Assembly: GCA_963788935.1 (NCBI GenBank)
Contig: CAWBIM010000002.1
Location: 1-64,000 of the forward strand
Reading direction: 5' to 3'
Source: JAOPZW01 sp963788935
GTDB taxonomy: Bacteria; Actinomycetota; Thermoleophilia; Solirubrobacterales; Solirubrobacteraceae
Length of the DNA: 64,000 nt
Part shown: positions 17,310-25,811 of the stretch, one piece after another
Layout: every line of letters begins with the position of its first letter
Position numbering within the stretch: the stretch's first letter is position 1
Notes under the pieces: model-generated
Told to the model about the DNA's origin: nothing
Database searches by the model: none
What the model saw: only the letters and a program-made list of their open reading frames with translations
Position numbers and translations under genes: made by a program

Positions 17310-20300
17310 ATGCCCACAGTCCACCGCGAACGCGGGGCTCGGCATCACCATCATTGGCTCGGCGCGGTACACCGAGCCGTCGCGGTCATGGCCGCGATGT
17401 TCCTCATCGCCGAGTTGGCGGTGGTGGCGGCGTCGACGGTCAGACCGGGGCAGGCCCAGGCGGCCACCGCGCCGCCGGGCGCTGGCTTCACGCTCAACGC
17501 CAGCGATCTGAAGTTCATCCTCAAGCAGATCAAGATCGCCGAGCACCACGCGATCACGGAAAGCGGCCCCGGAGCGCCGCTCGTCGGTCCCGGCGAGTTC
17601 CAGATCGCCAACCCGATGCTCCCGTACGGGCTGCGCACGGTCGACGGCTCGGAGAACAACCTCCAGCCCGGCCAGAACACCTTCGGCGCGGTGGACCAGA
17701 AGTTCCCGCGCCTGACCGACCCGGTGTTCCGGGACGCCGAGGACTCCGACGGGACGTTCGGCCCTCCCGGGTCGACGACCTACAAGTCGAAGTCCGGCGC
17801 CGTCATCGACTCGCAGCCGCGCGTGATCAGCAACCTGATCGTCGACCAGACCGCGACGAATCCTGCGGCGATCGAGGCGGCCGGCAATCCGCACCGCACG
17901 TTCCTGGGTGAGCCGGCGCGTCCCTGCACCAGCGAGAACCCCAATCTTCCCGAGGGCTGCACGCCCCCGCACGAGACGCTGTTCATCCCGAACGTGACCA
18001 CCGACGTCGGCCTCTCGCCGCCGTACAACTCGTGGTTCACCCTGTTCGGGCAGTTCTTCGACCACGGCGTCGATCTGACGCAGAAGTCCGGCGGGACCGT
18101 GTTCGTGCCCCTGAAGGCCGACGACCCGCTCATCGCCGGCCCCAATCACGTCGCCGGCGACGCCGACGACCTGCCGCCCAGCCGGCGCTTCATGGTGCTG
18201 ACGCGCTCCCAGAACCAGCCCGGTCCCGACGGCATCCTCGGCAACGCCGACGACGAGCAGAACGCGACGAACATCGACACGCCCTGGGTCGACCAGAGCC
18301 AGACCTACACGTCGCACTCCGCCCACCAGGTCTTCCTGCGCGAGTACGTCAACAACAGTGCCGGCAAGCCGGTCGCCAACGGCAAGATGCTGCGCGGCGA
18401 CGACGGCGGCATGGCGACGTGGGCGAAGGTCAAGTCGCAGGCCGCGACGATGCTCGGCTTCAAGCTCGAGGACACGGACGTCGCCAATGTCCCCCTGGTC
18501 GCCGCTGACCAGTACGGACGCTTCCTGCGCGGGCCGAACGGGTTCCCGCAGGTCGTGACGCCCACCAGCACGGTCGAGGGCAACCCGGCCGCCCCGGTCG
18601 CGCTCCCGGCCAACGTCAAGCGCATCAACCATGCGTTCCTGGACGACATCGCCCACCACGCGGTGCCGACGGGCGACAGGGACGGCAACCCGACGACGCC
18701 GGCCACCGAGAAGCTCGACAAGGACACCGACCCGGGGACCGGCGACGACGGCATCCGGACGACGTACGACGACGAGATGCTCGAGACGCACTTCATCGCC
18801 GGCGACAGCCGGGTCAACGAGAACATCGGCCTGAGCGCCGTCCATCAGATCTTCCACTCCGAGCACAACCGGCTGGTCGACTACATCGAGCAGCTGATCA
18901 CCGACCAGAACATCGACGTCGCCGAGTGGAAGTCCGCCGACGGCGCCGGCGGATGGAACGGCGAGCGGATCTTCCAGGCCGCACGGTTCGTGACCGAGAT
19001 GGAGTACCAGCACCTGGTCTTCGAGGAGTTCGCTCGCAAGATCCAGCCCGGCATCGACCCGTTCGCCGCGGGCGAGGTCTCCGCTCAGACCGACGTCAAC
19101 CCGGCGATCAAGGCCGAGTTCGCCCACGCCGTGTACCGGTTCGGGCACTCGATGCTGACCGACACGGTGTCACGCACCAATGAGGACGGAAGCTCCAACG
19201 ACCTCCCGCTCCTCGACGCGTTCCTGAACCCGCCCGCTTACAAGGACGGTGGCAGCGCGGGGACTCTCACGCCCGAGAAGGCGGCCGGCAGCATCATCAT
19301 GGGCATGACCGACCAGGTCGGCAACGAGCTGGACGAGTTCGTCAGCGAGACGCTGCGCAACAACCTGCTCGGCCTGCCGCTCGACCTGCCGACGCTGAAC
19401 CTGACGCGGGCCCGTGAGGCCGGCGTCCCGTCGCTGAACAACCTGCGCAAGCAGCTGTTCCGGACCACGAACGACAGCTCGCTGAAGCCCTACACGGACT
19501 GGGTCGACTACGGGCTCAGCCTCAAGCACCAGGAGTCGGTGGTCAACTTCATGGCCGCCTACGGCCAGCACCCCACCATCAAGAACGCGACGACCACGAA
19601 CGCCAAGCGGACCGCCGCCCGGCTCATCTACAACAACAACCCAGCTGTCGCTGACACGCCGAACGACGCGGCCGAATTCGTCAACAGCACCGGCGCGTGG
19701 GCGAACACCGCCGATGGCAAGTCCATCACCGGGCTCGACGAGGTCGACCTCTGGGTCGGCGGACTGGCCGAGTCGCAGAACCTGTTCGGCGGCCTGCTCG
19801 GCTCGACGTTCAACTACGTCTTCGAGCAGCAGCTGACCGACCTGCAGAACGGCGACCGGTTCTACTACCTGCACCGGACGCCGGGCCTCAACCTGCGCAC
19901 GCAGCTCGAGGGCAACTCGTTCGCCGAGCTGATCATGCGCAACACGGACGCGCAGAGCCTCAAAGCCGACGTGTTCGGCACCGCGGACTGCGAGTTCGAG
20001 CTGGCCAACCTGCAGGGAACGATCCCCGGTCTCATCGCCGATGACCCGAAGTCGGAGTGCGACGAGAGCCTGGTCCTGATCCGGATGGCGGACGGCACGA
20101 TCCGCTACCGCCAGACCAACGCCGCGGACCCGCCCGGCCTGAATGCCCAGAGCACGTTCAACGGCACCGTGAACGCCGACAAGGTCCACGGCGGCGTCGA
20201 CAACGACACGTTCTGGGGCAACCAGGGCAACGACCGCATCGAAGGCAACGACGGCGCGGACGTGGCACTCGGCGGCGAGGGCAACGACATCATCACCGAC

Positions 20301-22487
20301 TCCGCCGGCGACGACAACCTCAAGGGCGGCGACGGCAACGACGCCATCGACGCCGGGCCGGGCCTGGACCTGATCCAGAGCGGCTTCGGCAACGACTTCG
20401 TCGACGGCGGCCTGAACGCGAACGAGACGTTCGCCGGCGAGGGCGATGACTTCGTCCTCTCGGGCAACGGATCGGACGCGGTCGAGGGCGACGGCGGCGA
20501 CGACTGGCAGGAGGGAGGCAACGGCAACGACCTGTTGCAGGCCGACAACGCCGCGGCCTTCTTCGAGGACCTCAACGCTCCGGGCCACGACGTCCTCATC
20601 GGCGACGGTGGCGACGACGACTACGACGGCGAGGGCGGCGACGACATCATGCTCGCCGGGCCGGGCACCGAGAAGAACGCGGGGCTGGCCGGCTTCGACT
20701 GGGTCACGCACGCTCGCGACCCGCAGGCGGCGGACGCCGACATGGACCTGAAGCTGATCGAGGAGGTCGGCGGGATCGTGACGACCCGCGACCGCTACCA
20801 GTTCGTCGAGGGCCTGTCGGGCTGGAAGTTCGACGACAGCCTGAAGGGCAACGACGTCGTGCCGGCGCCCGAGCACTCCCTCGACGCCGCGGGCAGCGCT
20901 CGGATCACCGGGCTGCGGGATCTCCTCGGGGCCGGTGTCACCTCCTTCTCGGCAGGCGACATCGTCCTCGGCGGTGCCGGCAACGACACCATCGAGGGCC
21001 GCGGCGGCGACGACATCATCGACGGCGACAAGTGGCTGAACGTCCAGCTGCAGGTTCCGGATGTCTCGACGCCCGCAGCCGGCGACACCAAGCTGGTCGA
21101 CAGCATGACCGAGATCCGGGCGGACGTCTTCGCCGGCAGGATCGATCCGGGTGACATCAAGATCATCCGCACGATCGAGGCGGGGTCCGCCGGCACCGAC
21201 ACCGCGGTGTTCTCGGGCCCCCGCGCCGACTACGACATCACGCCGAACATCAACGGCACGCTGATGACCATCACGCACGCCCGCGGCGCCGCCACCGACG
21301 GCACCGACACCGTGCGCAATGTGGAGAGCCTGCGGTTCTCCGACGATGCGGTGTCCACCGGTCCGTCTGCGACCCTCGCGCCAGACCGGACGTTCGCGAG
21401 CCGGCTCGTCAACACCACGAGCCCGGCCCAGACCGTCACGCTGTCCAACACGGGCAACGCGCCGCTGAGCATCGCGAGCATCACGCTGCCGAACCTGGCC
21501 GGCACCAACCCCGGCGATTTCGTCATCTCGAACAACGCCTGCGGCGCCACTCTGGCCGCCGGTGCGAGCTGCAACATCGCCGTGACGTTCCGGCCAACAG
21601 CGGTCGGGACCCGGACGGCCACCCTGCGAGCGACGGACAACTCGGGCAGTGCGCCCGGCAGCACGCAGGACGTCACCCTCACCGGCATCGGCAGCGCCAC
21701 CCCGCCGCCGAACAACCTGCCGGTAGGAGTGCCCACGATCAGCGACACCACGCCGCAGCTCGGGCAGACGCTGAACGCGAGCACCGCCGGCATCACGGAC
21801 GCTGACGGGCTCGGGACGTTCGGCCTCCAGTGGCAGTTCACTGCGAACGCGAACGGGATTGGCGGGTTCACCGACATCGCCGGGGCGACAACCCCGGGCT
21901 TCACGGTGCCGAACACCCCGCTCGGGCAGGCGCTCCTGGCGCTCGGGCGGCGCTACCGCGTCGTGGTGACGTACACGGACGGCCAGGGCCACGTGGAGAC
22001 CCTGTCGTCCGCGGCCACCGCGCGCCCGACGGTCCTGACGAACCAGACCGGCCTCGCCGCGGCGACGCCGGCAACGGTGGCGACGCCGCTCGGTCAGGCG
22101 CTCGCGCCGGTCCAGCGGGCGGCGCCGGCGGCACTGCGTGCCACGGCGCTCAGCGTGTCGGCACCGCGGACGTCCCCGATCACGGTCGCCGCAACCGTGC
22201 CCCCGGGTGCGACCACGGTGAGGATCCGCGTCGTCCGTCTCAGCACGGCGAAGCGCGGGTCGTCGGCCGCGCGCAAGCGCGTCCGCCGCCACGTGGTGGC
22301 GACGGTGTACCGAAAGACCCCTAGCGCCAAGCGGTACACGTTCCGCCTGACGGAGCCGGCTCTGCGGAACCTGAAGGCCGGCCGCTACCAGGTGGAGGTC
22401 CGCATCGGCACGTCGCCGAGCCGGCTCGGGCCGGTGACGACCCGGACCGTCACGGTCACGGGCACGAAGGGGAAGCCCGCGCGCTAG
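17310..22487 (+). CDS. Secreted heme peroxidase with RTX-like repeats
   Basis: This 1,725-residue exported protein begins with a basic tail and a signal sequence (VAVMAAMFLIAELAVVAAST, about residues 24-43). Residues 60-850 form an animal-type heme peroxidase domain (peroxidasin/peroxicin group): the distal D-H pair is in FGQFFDHGVDL (His about 252), HSEHNRLVDYI matches the conserved E-H-N-R helix, and the proximal His is in YRFGHSMLTD (about 613). Residues 957-1120 contain aspartate/glycine nonapeptide repeats (GGEGNDIIT, GGDGNDAID, GEGDDFVLS) that bind calcium in RTX proteins. A second short set lies near residue 1220. A choice-of-anchor D-like domain (about 1350-1465), an Ig-like domain and a basic C-terminus follow. 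A GGGGGAGGG ribosome site precedes the ATG. Possible roles are oxidative defence or halide oxidation outside the cell. Confidence 0.9.
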   Translation: MPTVHRERGARHHHHWLGAVHRAVAVMAAMFLIAELAVVAASTVRPGQAQAATAPPGAGFTLNASDLKFILKQIKIAEHHAITESGPGAPLVGPGEFQIANPMLPYGLRTVDGSENNLQPGQNTFGAVDQKFPRLTDPVFRDAEDSDGTFGPPGSTTYKSKSGAVIDSQPRVISNLIVDQTATNPAAIEAAGNPHRTFLGEPARPCTSENPNLPEGCTPPHETLFIPNVTTDVGLSPPYNSWFTLFGQFFDHGVDLTQKSGGTVFVPLKADDPLIAGPNHVAGDADDLPPSRRFMVLTRSQNQPGPDGILGNADDEQNATNIDTPWVDQSQTYTSHSAHQVFLREYVNNSAGKPVANGKMLRGDDGGMATWAKVKSQAATMLGFKLEDTDVANVPLVAADQYGRFLRGPNGFPQVVTPTSTVEGNPAAPVALPANVKRINHAFLDDIAHHAVPTGDRDGNPTTPATEKLDKDTDPGTGDDGIRTTYDDEMLETHFIAGDSRVNENIGLSAVHQIFHSEHNRLVDYIEQLITDQNIDVAEWKSADGAGGWNGERIFQAARFVTEMEYQHLVFEEFARKIQPGIDPFAAGEVSAQTDVNPAIKAEFAHAVYRFGHSMLTDTVSRTNEDGSSNDLPLLDAFLNPPAYKDGGSAGTLTPEKAAGSIIMGMTDQVGNELDEFVSETLRNNLLGLPLDLPTLNLTRAREAGVPSLNNLRKQLFRTTNDSSLKPYTDWVDYGLSLKHQESVVNFMAAYGQHPTIKNATTTNAKRTAARLIYNNNPAVADTPNDAAEFVNSTGAWANTADGKSITGLDEVDLWVGGLAESQNLFGGLLGSTFNYVFEQQLTDLQNGDRFYYLHRTPGLNLRTQLEGNSFAELIMRNTDAQSLKADVFGTADCEFELANLQGTIPGLIADDPKSECDESLVLIRMADGTIRYRQTNAADPPGLNAQSTFNGTVNADKVHGGVDNDTFWGNQGNDRIEGNDGADVALGGEGNDIITDSAGDDNLKGGDGNDAIDAGPGLDLIQSGFGNDFVDGGLNANETFAGEGDDFVLSGNGSDAVEGDGGDDWQEGGNGNDLLQADNAAAFFEDLNAPGHDVLIGDGGDDDYDGEGGDDIMLAGPGTEKNAGLAGFDWVTHARDPQAADADMDLKLIEEVGGIVTTRDRYQFVEGLSGWKFDDSLKGNDVVPAPEHSLDAAGSARITGLRDLLGAGVTSFSAGDIVLGGAGNDTIEGRGGDDIIDGDKWLNVQLQVPDVSTPAAGDTKLVDSMTEIRADVFAGRIDPGDIKIIRTIEAGSAGTDTAVFSGPRADYDITPNINGTLMTITHARGAATDGTDTVRNVESLRFSDDAVSTGPSATLAPDRTFASRLVNTTSPAQTVTLSNTGNAPLSIASITLPNLAGTNPGDFVISNNACGATLAAGASCNIAVTFRPTAVGTRTATLRATDNSGSAPGSTQDVTLTGIGSATPPPNNLPVGVPTISDTTPQLGQTLNASTAGITDADGLGTFGLQWQFTANANGIGGFTDIAGATTPGFTVPNTPLGQALLALGRRYRVVVTYTDGQGHVETLSSAATARPTVLTNQTGLAAATPATVATPLGQALAPVQRAAPAALRATALSVSAPRTSPITVAATVPPGATTVRIRVVRLSTAKRGSSAARKRVRRHVVATVYRKTPSAKRYTFRLTEPALRNLKAGRYQVEVRIGTSPSRLGPVTTRTVTVTGTKGKPAR

Positions 22488-22495
22488 CAGACTGG

Positions 22496-22522
22496 CCCGC
22501 GGCGCCGATCCGGCGCCGCGGG
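22496..22522 (+). terminator. Hairpin after the peroxidase gene
   Basis: A perfect 12-bp stem, CCCGCGGCGCCG and its complement, encloses a 3-base ATC loop, nine bases after the peroxidase stop codon. No T run follows, so it is a GC-rich terminator of the kind common in actinobacteria, or an mRNA-stabilising hairpin. Confidence 0.6.
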
Positions 22523-23058
22523 TCCGCGCGGGCCGTCCGCGAGGCGGTCGCTTCCCCCGGGCGGCCGCTTTCGCACGTCCACGATTAGATCCCGCAGGCG
22601 ATCGCGGTAGTCGCGATCGGCCGGGCCGGCGGGAGAGCCGGGACGTGCACCGCATCCTCGACCGCTCGAGCCGCCGAGCGCGCATCCTCCCTGAGGAGTG
22701 ACAGCCCGCGCTCACGCGACATCGATCCCCAGCCTGACCGGTCGGCGGCCGTCCACCGGCCCACGATGCAGGAGGTGGCCGAAGCCGATCGTCGCGTGAC
22801 CAGCTGCGTCGTTATACGGCCGCGCAACAAAGCCTTCGAAGCGCGCGATCAGTTCCGCCTCCGCAGAGGCATAGAGCGCGTCGGGGCGCGCGTCCGTGCT
22901 GTCGCTCCTCGCGCATACCAGCAGTGAGGGTCACTGCGGCCCGCCCAACCGGAACTCCACGACCCGATGGCGAAGGCCCTCGCCGGCTGACCAGTGCGCC
23001 ATCTGTTCATGCAGGCGCTGAGACTGGCTCGCCTTGGTGCGCGGCCCGTCGGTCATCC
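22523..23058. other. Gene-free stretch
   Basis: No supported gene. The base pattern suggests eroded sequence leading into the two gene remnants that follow. I see no repeats or motifs beyond a weak partial match to the dispersed element near 22,566. Confidence 0.4.
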
Positions 23059-23262
23059 CTAGGAGGCGGCCTGGTCGCCCCATGCGTTGTCGATGACGCA
23101 GAGCCAGGTGCCGTCCGGCTGCAAGCGGGCCACCTCTGCTGTGGTTGCACCGAGCTCGGCCGGGCTCCCGTCCGGCATCGTCCCGCCGGCGAGTACTCAG
23201 CGGTTCGCGAGGAACGCCAGATCGCCGACACGAACGACGAGCTTGTGTTGAGCGTGGTCCGG
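23059..23262 (-). pseudogene. SnoaL/NTF2-like C-terminal remnant
   Basis: The minus strand reads VVRVGDLAFLANR, then a stop, then VLAGGTMPDGSPAELGATTA and QPDGTWLCVIDNAWGDQAAS before the final stop. This is the C-terminal half of a SnoaL/DUF4440-type protein interrupted by an in-frame TGA. No N-terminal half is found upstream. Confidence 0.6.
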
Positions 23263-23361
23263 CCTCGCCTGTCGAGGAACCAGCGGAGCGAATCGCGGAT
23301 CGCGGCGGTCCGTTCCGCGAGCGCGCCGGGCTGCGGAATGAGGGCCGCGTCGGCTCCGTTG

Positions 23362-23511
23362 GAGCGGATCATGCGCGACGCGATGGTCTTCCCCCTCTAC
23401 GACGGAGGCAACCAGGGCGTGCGGCGTCGCCAGCTGCACGAGATGTTCGCCCAGCCCGGGTACAACTCGATGCTGGCCGCCCGTGGCGACGTACCTCCCT
23501 GGGAGCAGTGA
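23362..23511 (+). pseudogene. Acyl-CoA dehydrogenase-like C-terminal remnant
   Basis: The reading frame ends with LERIMRDAMVFPLYDGGNQG, VRRRQLHEMFAQPGYNSM and a final VPPWEQ. The R-D-A-x-x-F-P-L-Y-D-G-G-N-x-G pattern is that of the C-terminal helix of acyl-CoA dehydrogenases. Nothing upstream continues the domain, so about 90% of the gene is missing. Confidence 0.5.
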
Positions 23512-23600
23512 CACCGACGCGATCACGAGGCGACTCGCGCGGGGGGCGCCGGGTTTCAGCAGCGCATCGCCTGGATGGTCACTCGCCCGCAAGCGCTGCG

Positions 23601-23620
23601 TTTCGTGCAGTGCGATAGCG
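23601..23620 (+). repeat. Short dispersed repeat, CAGTGCGATAG variant
   Basis: TTTCGTGCAGTGCGATAGCG matches the copy at 14,351-14,370 at 17 of 20 positions and shares the following CG-rich bases. Confidence 0.6.
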
Positions 23621-23777
23621 CGGCGCGGACATCGCGGCGTCGGACGTCGTCCTTTGCGGTCCTTTCGCGACCACGCTCGGGATGCCTGGACTGCGACACC
23701 AAAACGCTAGCGGGCACGGCTCAGCGAGCAGGCCCTACTTCCGTCACCGCACCTGTCGAGGGGCGTATGCTCGCCGC

Positions 23778-24194
23778 GTGGGCGACCCGCGCGCCGTACT
23801 GACCCGACTGACCGCTGCGCAGAACGCACACGACCTCAAGGGGATGCTCGCGTGCTTTGACCAGGACTACCGCAGCGAGCAGCCGCTGTTTCCCGCCAGA
23901 ACGTTCCAGGGAATCGCGCAGGTCCGCGCGAACTGGTCGGCGCTGCTCAAGAGCATCCCCGACTTTCACGGCGAGACTGTCCGGTCGGCGGCCGATGGGG
24001 ACACGGTCTTCGCCGAGATCCACTGGACGGGAACTAAGGCCGACGGCATGCCGCTCGACGAGCGCGGTGTGATCATCGCCGGCATCCGCGACGACCGCAT
24101 CGCCTGGGGCCGCCTCTACGTCGACGAAGTCGAGAGCGAGGGCGCCGATATCAATGCCGTCGTCCGGCACATGGCCGGGACCGACGATCGATAG
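23778..24194 (+). CDS. NTF2/SnoaL-like domain protein
   Basis: From GTG 23,778 the protein has 138 residues with the SnoaL-like pattern: RLTAAQNAHDLKGMLACFDQ (helix 1 and entry to the cone), then FPARTFQGIAQVRANWSALL, VFAEIHWTGTKADG and GIRDDRIAWGRLYVDEVE. These small cone-shaped proteins are often hydrolases, isomerases or binding proteins; no specific activity can be given. The frame is open further upstream, but that part shows no homology. It lies between two remnants and the IS-derived fragment. Confidence 0.7.
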   Translation: MGDPRAVLTRLTAAQNAHDLKGMLACFDQDYRSEQPLFPARTFQGIAQVRANWSALLKSIPDFHGETVRSAADGDTVFAEIHWTGTKADGMPLDERGVIIAGIRDDRIAWGRLYVDEVESEGADINAVVRHMAGTDDR

Positions 24195-24296
24195 CGCCGC
24201 CACGCCGCCGACGCGAACGCAGCGCGACGCGGTTCGGGAGCTCGCTGCGCCGCGACCTCTCGACTTCCTCCGTACGCAGGGGCCGGCCCACCGTTC

Positions 24297-24318
24297 CCGT
24301 CGCGTAAAGGAGCCGTGC
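24297..24318 (+). repeat. Short dispersed repeat, truncated copy
   Basis: CCCGTCGCGTAAAGGAGCCG followed by TG resembles the bases that flank the copy near 3,291 (TATCGCGCAAAGGAGCAC). It is a weak match, 22 bases before a better one. Confidence 0.35.
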
Positions 24319-24340
24319 CGGCCGCGAGGCAGACCGCCGC

Positions 24341-24360
24341 TCGTCGCGCAAAGCGCAAGT
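24341..24360 (+). repeat. Short dispersed repeat at transposase edge
   Basis: TCGTCGCGCAAAGCGCAAGT. This copy ends about five bases before the recognisable transposase fragment starts, so the two may share a breakpoint. Confidence 0.5.
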
Positions 24361-24365
24361 CAGGT

Positions 24366-24935
24366 TGCGGCCTCGGCGCGCCGATGCTGATCGTCGCCGA
24401 CGGCGCCCCGGGACTGATCAAGGCCGTTGAGCAGTGCTGGCCCGCTTCCGACCGCCAGCACTGCGCGGTTCACCGCGTGCGCAACTTGTTGGCCAAGCTG
24501 CCCGACCGCGAGCGCGAACGTGTCCGCCAGACCTACTGGCAGGCCCTCGACGAGGCCACCAGCGAGCACGACGGCAAGCAGCGGCTCCAGGCGCTGGTCG
24601 GCGAGCTCGATCGGGCCGGCTACACCGCCGCGGCCCGGTGCCTCGGCGACGACCTCGACGCGCTCGTCGTGCATCTGCGCTACGCGACCCGCCACCGCCG
24701 GCGCAGCACGAACCTGCTCGAACGGTCGCTCGGCGAGGTCAAACGCCGCACCAAGGTCATCGGCCGCTTCCCCGGCGAGACCAGCTGCCTGACGCTCGTC
24801 TGGGCCGTGCTCGACCTCTACATCGGACACGCCACCAACGGCATCAAGTTCACCCAGCTCGAGCGGCAGCACCTCAAGCGCATGCGCCACGAGGGCCACG
24901 ACCAGCGCACGACCGAGGAGGTGACCGCGGCATAG
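24366..24935 (+). mobile_element. IS256-type transposase, C-terminal fragment
   Basis: About 190 codons encode the C-terminal half of a mutator/IS256-family DDE transposase: MLIVADGAPGLIKAVEQCWP (second catalytic Asp region), RQHCAVHRVRNLLAKLP (C-x2-H motif), then NLLERSLGEVKRRTKVIGRF with the catalytic Glu, and GETSCLTLVWAVLDLY. Full-length proteins have about 400 residues, so the N-terminal half with the first catalytic Asp is gone. I find no terminal inverted repeats nearby. The element is dead. Confidence 0.8.
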
Positions 24936-25060
24936 ACTGACCACCACCGGGAACCTGAGCCGCGACGAAGTTACAGCAGCTCAGGCACGCGACCGACGTC
25001 GCCGCCAGTGCTGCCGCTTCTGCCCCAAGCGAGAGCGCGACGGATTGCCCGCGGATCAGG

Positions 25061-25465
25061 TCAGTCGCGGTGCCGGAACTCCTCCTCGAGTTGGTCGTCG
25101 CGGCGCTCGGATGCCGCCGCCGCGCGGCGCTCCTCCTCCTTCTCCTCCTCGGCGGCCTGGCGCTCGCGTTCGGCCTGGCGTTCCAGGCGCTCGCGTTCGG
25201 CACCGACGCGCTGGTCTGCCTCGCGGACGGCTCCATCCAGGAACTGCTCCAGAGCAGGAGCCGAGCCAGGCTGGACCTCGCTGACGACGATCCCGTCGCC
25301 AGCGAACTGCACCTGGCCCCAAGCGGCTGCGCCAGGGGGCGGTGGAGATTCGATCAGCACCATGTCGAAGACCTTGAGGAACGCGAAGTCCGGATCCGGT
25401 CGCACCCGAACGTTCAGCTGCCCCTCCTGTACCTCGGCCGAACCCCAGTCGATCGTGTAGCCCAT
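25061..25465 (-). CDS. Hypothetical protein with C-terminal coiled coil
   Basis: From the ATG at 25,465 the protein has about 134 residues. The first 85 form a beta-rich domain (MGYTIDWGSAEVQEGQLNVR, AFLKVFDMVLIESPPPPG, VQFAGDGIVVSEVQPG). The remainder is a highly charged helix rich in E, R and A with a heptad-like pattern, expected to be a coiled coil. I do not recognise the family. The first part suggests a small binding domain. No operon partner. Confidence 0.6.
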   Translation of the reverse strand: MGYTIDWGSAEVQEGQLNVRVRPDPDFAFLKVFDMVLIESPPPPGAAAWGQVQFAGDGIVVSEVQPGSAPALEQFLDGAVREADQRVGAERERLERQAERERQAAEEEKEEERRAAAASERRDDQLEEEFRHRD

Positions 25466-25540
25466 AGGTTGCGACCCTAATGGTTGTGGCCGCACCGATG
25501 GGGCCGAGAGCCAGCTCGCGCTGCGCCCCGACTGCTGGGG

Positions 25541-25560
25541 TTTCCATGCGTTGCGATGGC
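25541..25560 (+). repeat. Short dispersed repeat, divergent copy
   Basis: TTTCCATGCGTTGCGATGGC matches the TTTCGCGCATTGCGATAGCG variant at most positions. Confidence 0.4.
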
Positions 25561-25725
25561 GGTTGTGTCTTCCTGGCTAGGCGTTGGTCTACGGCGCGAT
25601 TGCGACCTTGAGCGGTGGGAGCTGGACACCGGGCCAACTGGACCATTGACCAAGGTCTAGATCCAGCCCATGACCCTGTACCGCGATCCGCCTCCGTTCC
25701 GCTTACGTGATGGCGCCCGAGTGCT

Positions 25726-25750
25726 GGTTTTCGCGTGATAGCGACAGTCA
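25726..25750 (+). repeat. Short dispersed repeat, deleted copy
   Basis: GGTTTTCGCGTGATAGCGACAGTC-type sequence: the TTTCGCG start and GATAG end are present but the central bases are missing. Weak. Confidence 0.35.
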
Positions 25751-25811
25751 GCGGAGCTGCGGAGCCTTGCCGCAAACGCGAGATCGCGCCGCGGCGGCAT
25801 GGGCCCGACGC

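Larger units (their letters stand above)
25466..25811. other. Gene-free stretch with two repeat copies
   Basis: About 350 bases between the coiled-coil protein and asd. No gene is seen. It contains two divergent dispersed repeat copies, at 25,541-25,560 and 25,726-25,750. These are the last copies I noticed; denser core-type DNA follows. Confidence 0.45.

Noticed and set aside
20180..20670. Tandem DNA repeat in the peroxidase gene considered as a CRISPR or satellite array
   Set aside because: The periodicity comes from glycine/aspartate nonapeptide coding repeats; units are degenerate at DNA level and there are no spacers.
19170..22715. 1,181-codon minus-strand frame
   Set aside because: It lies opposite the peroxidase gene, whose domains and repeats are clear; the antisense frame mirrors its codon periodicity.
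22924..23361. Plus-strand 195-codon frame before the acyl-CoA dehydrogenase-like end
   Set aside because: Only the last 50 codons show homology; the upstream part is antisense to the SnoaL-like remnant and arginine/serine-rich.
24366..24935. IS256-type transposase considered as an intact insertion sequence
   Set aside because: The N-terminal half including the first catalytic Asp is missing and no terminal inverted repeats or target duplication are visible.
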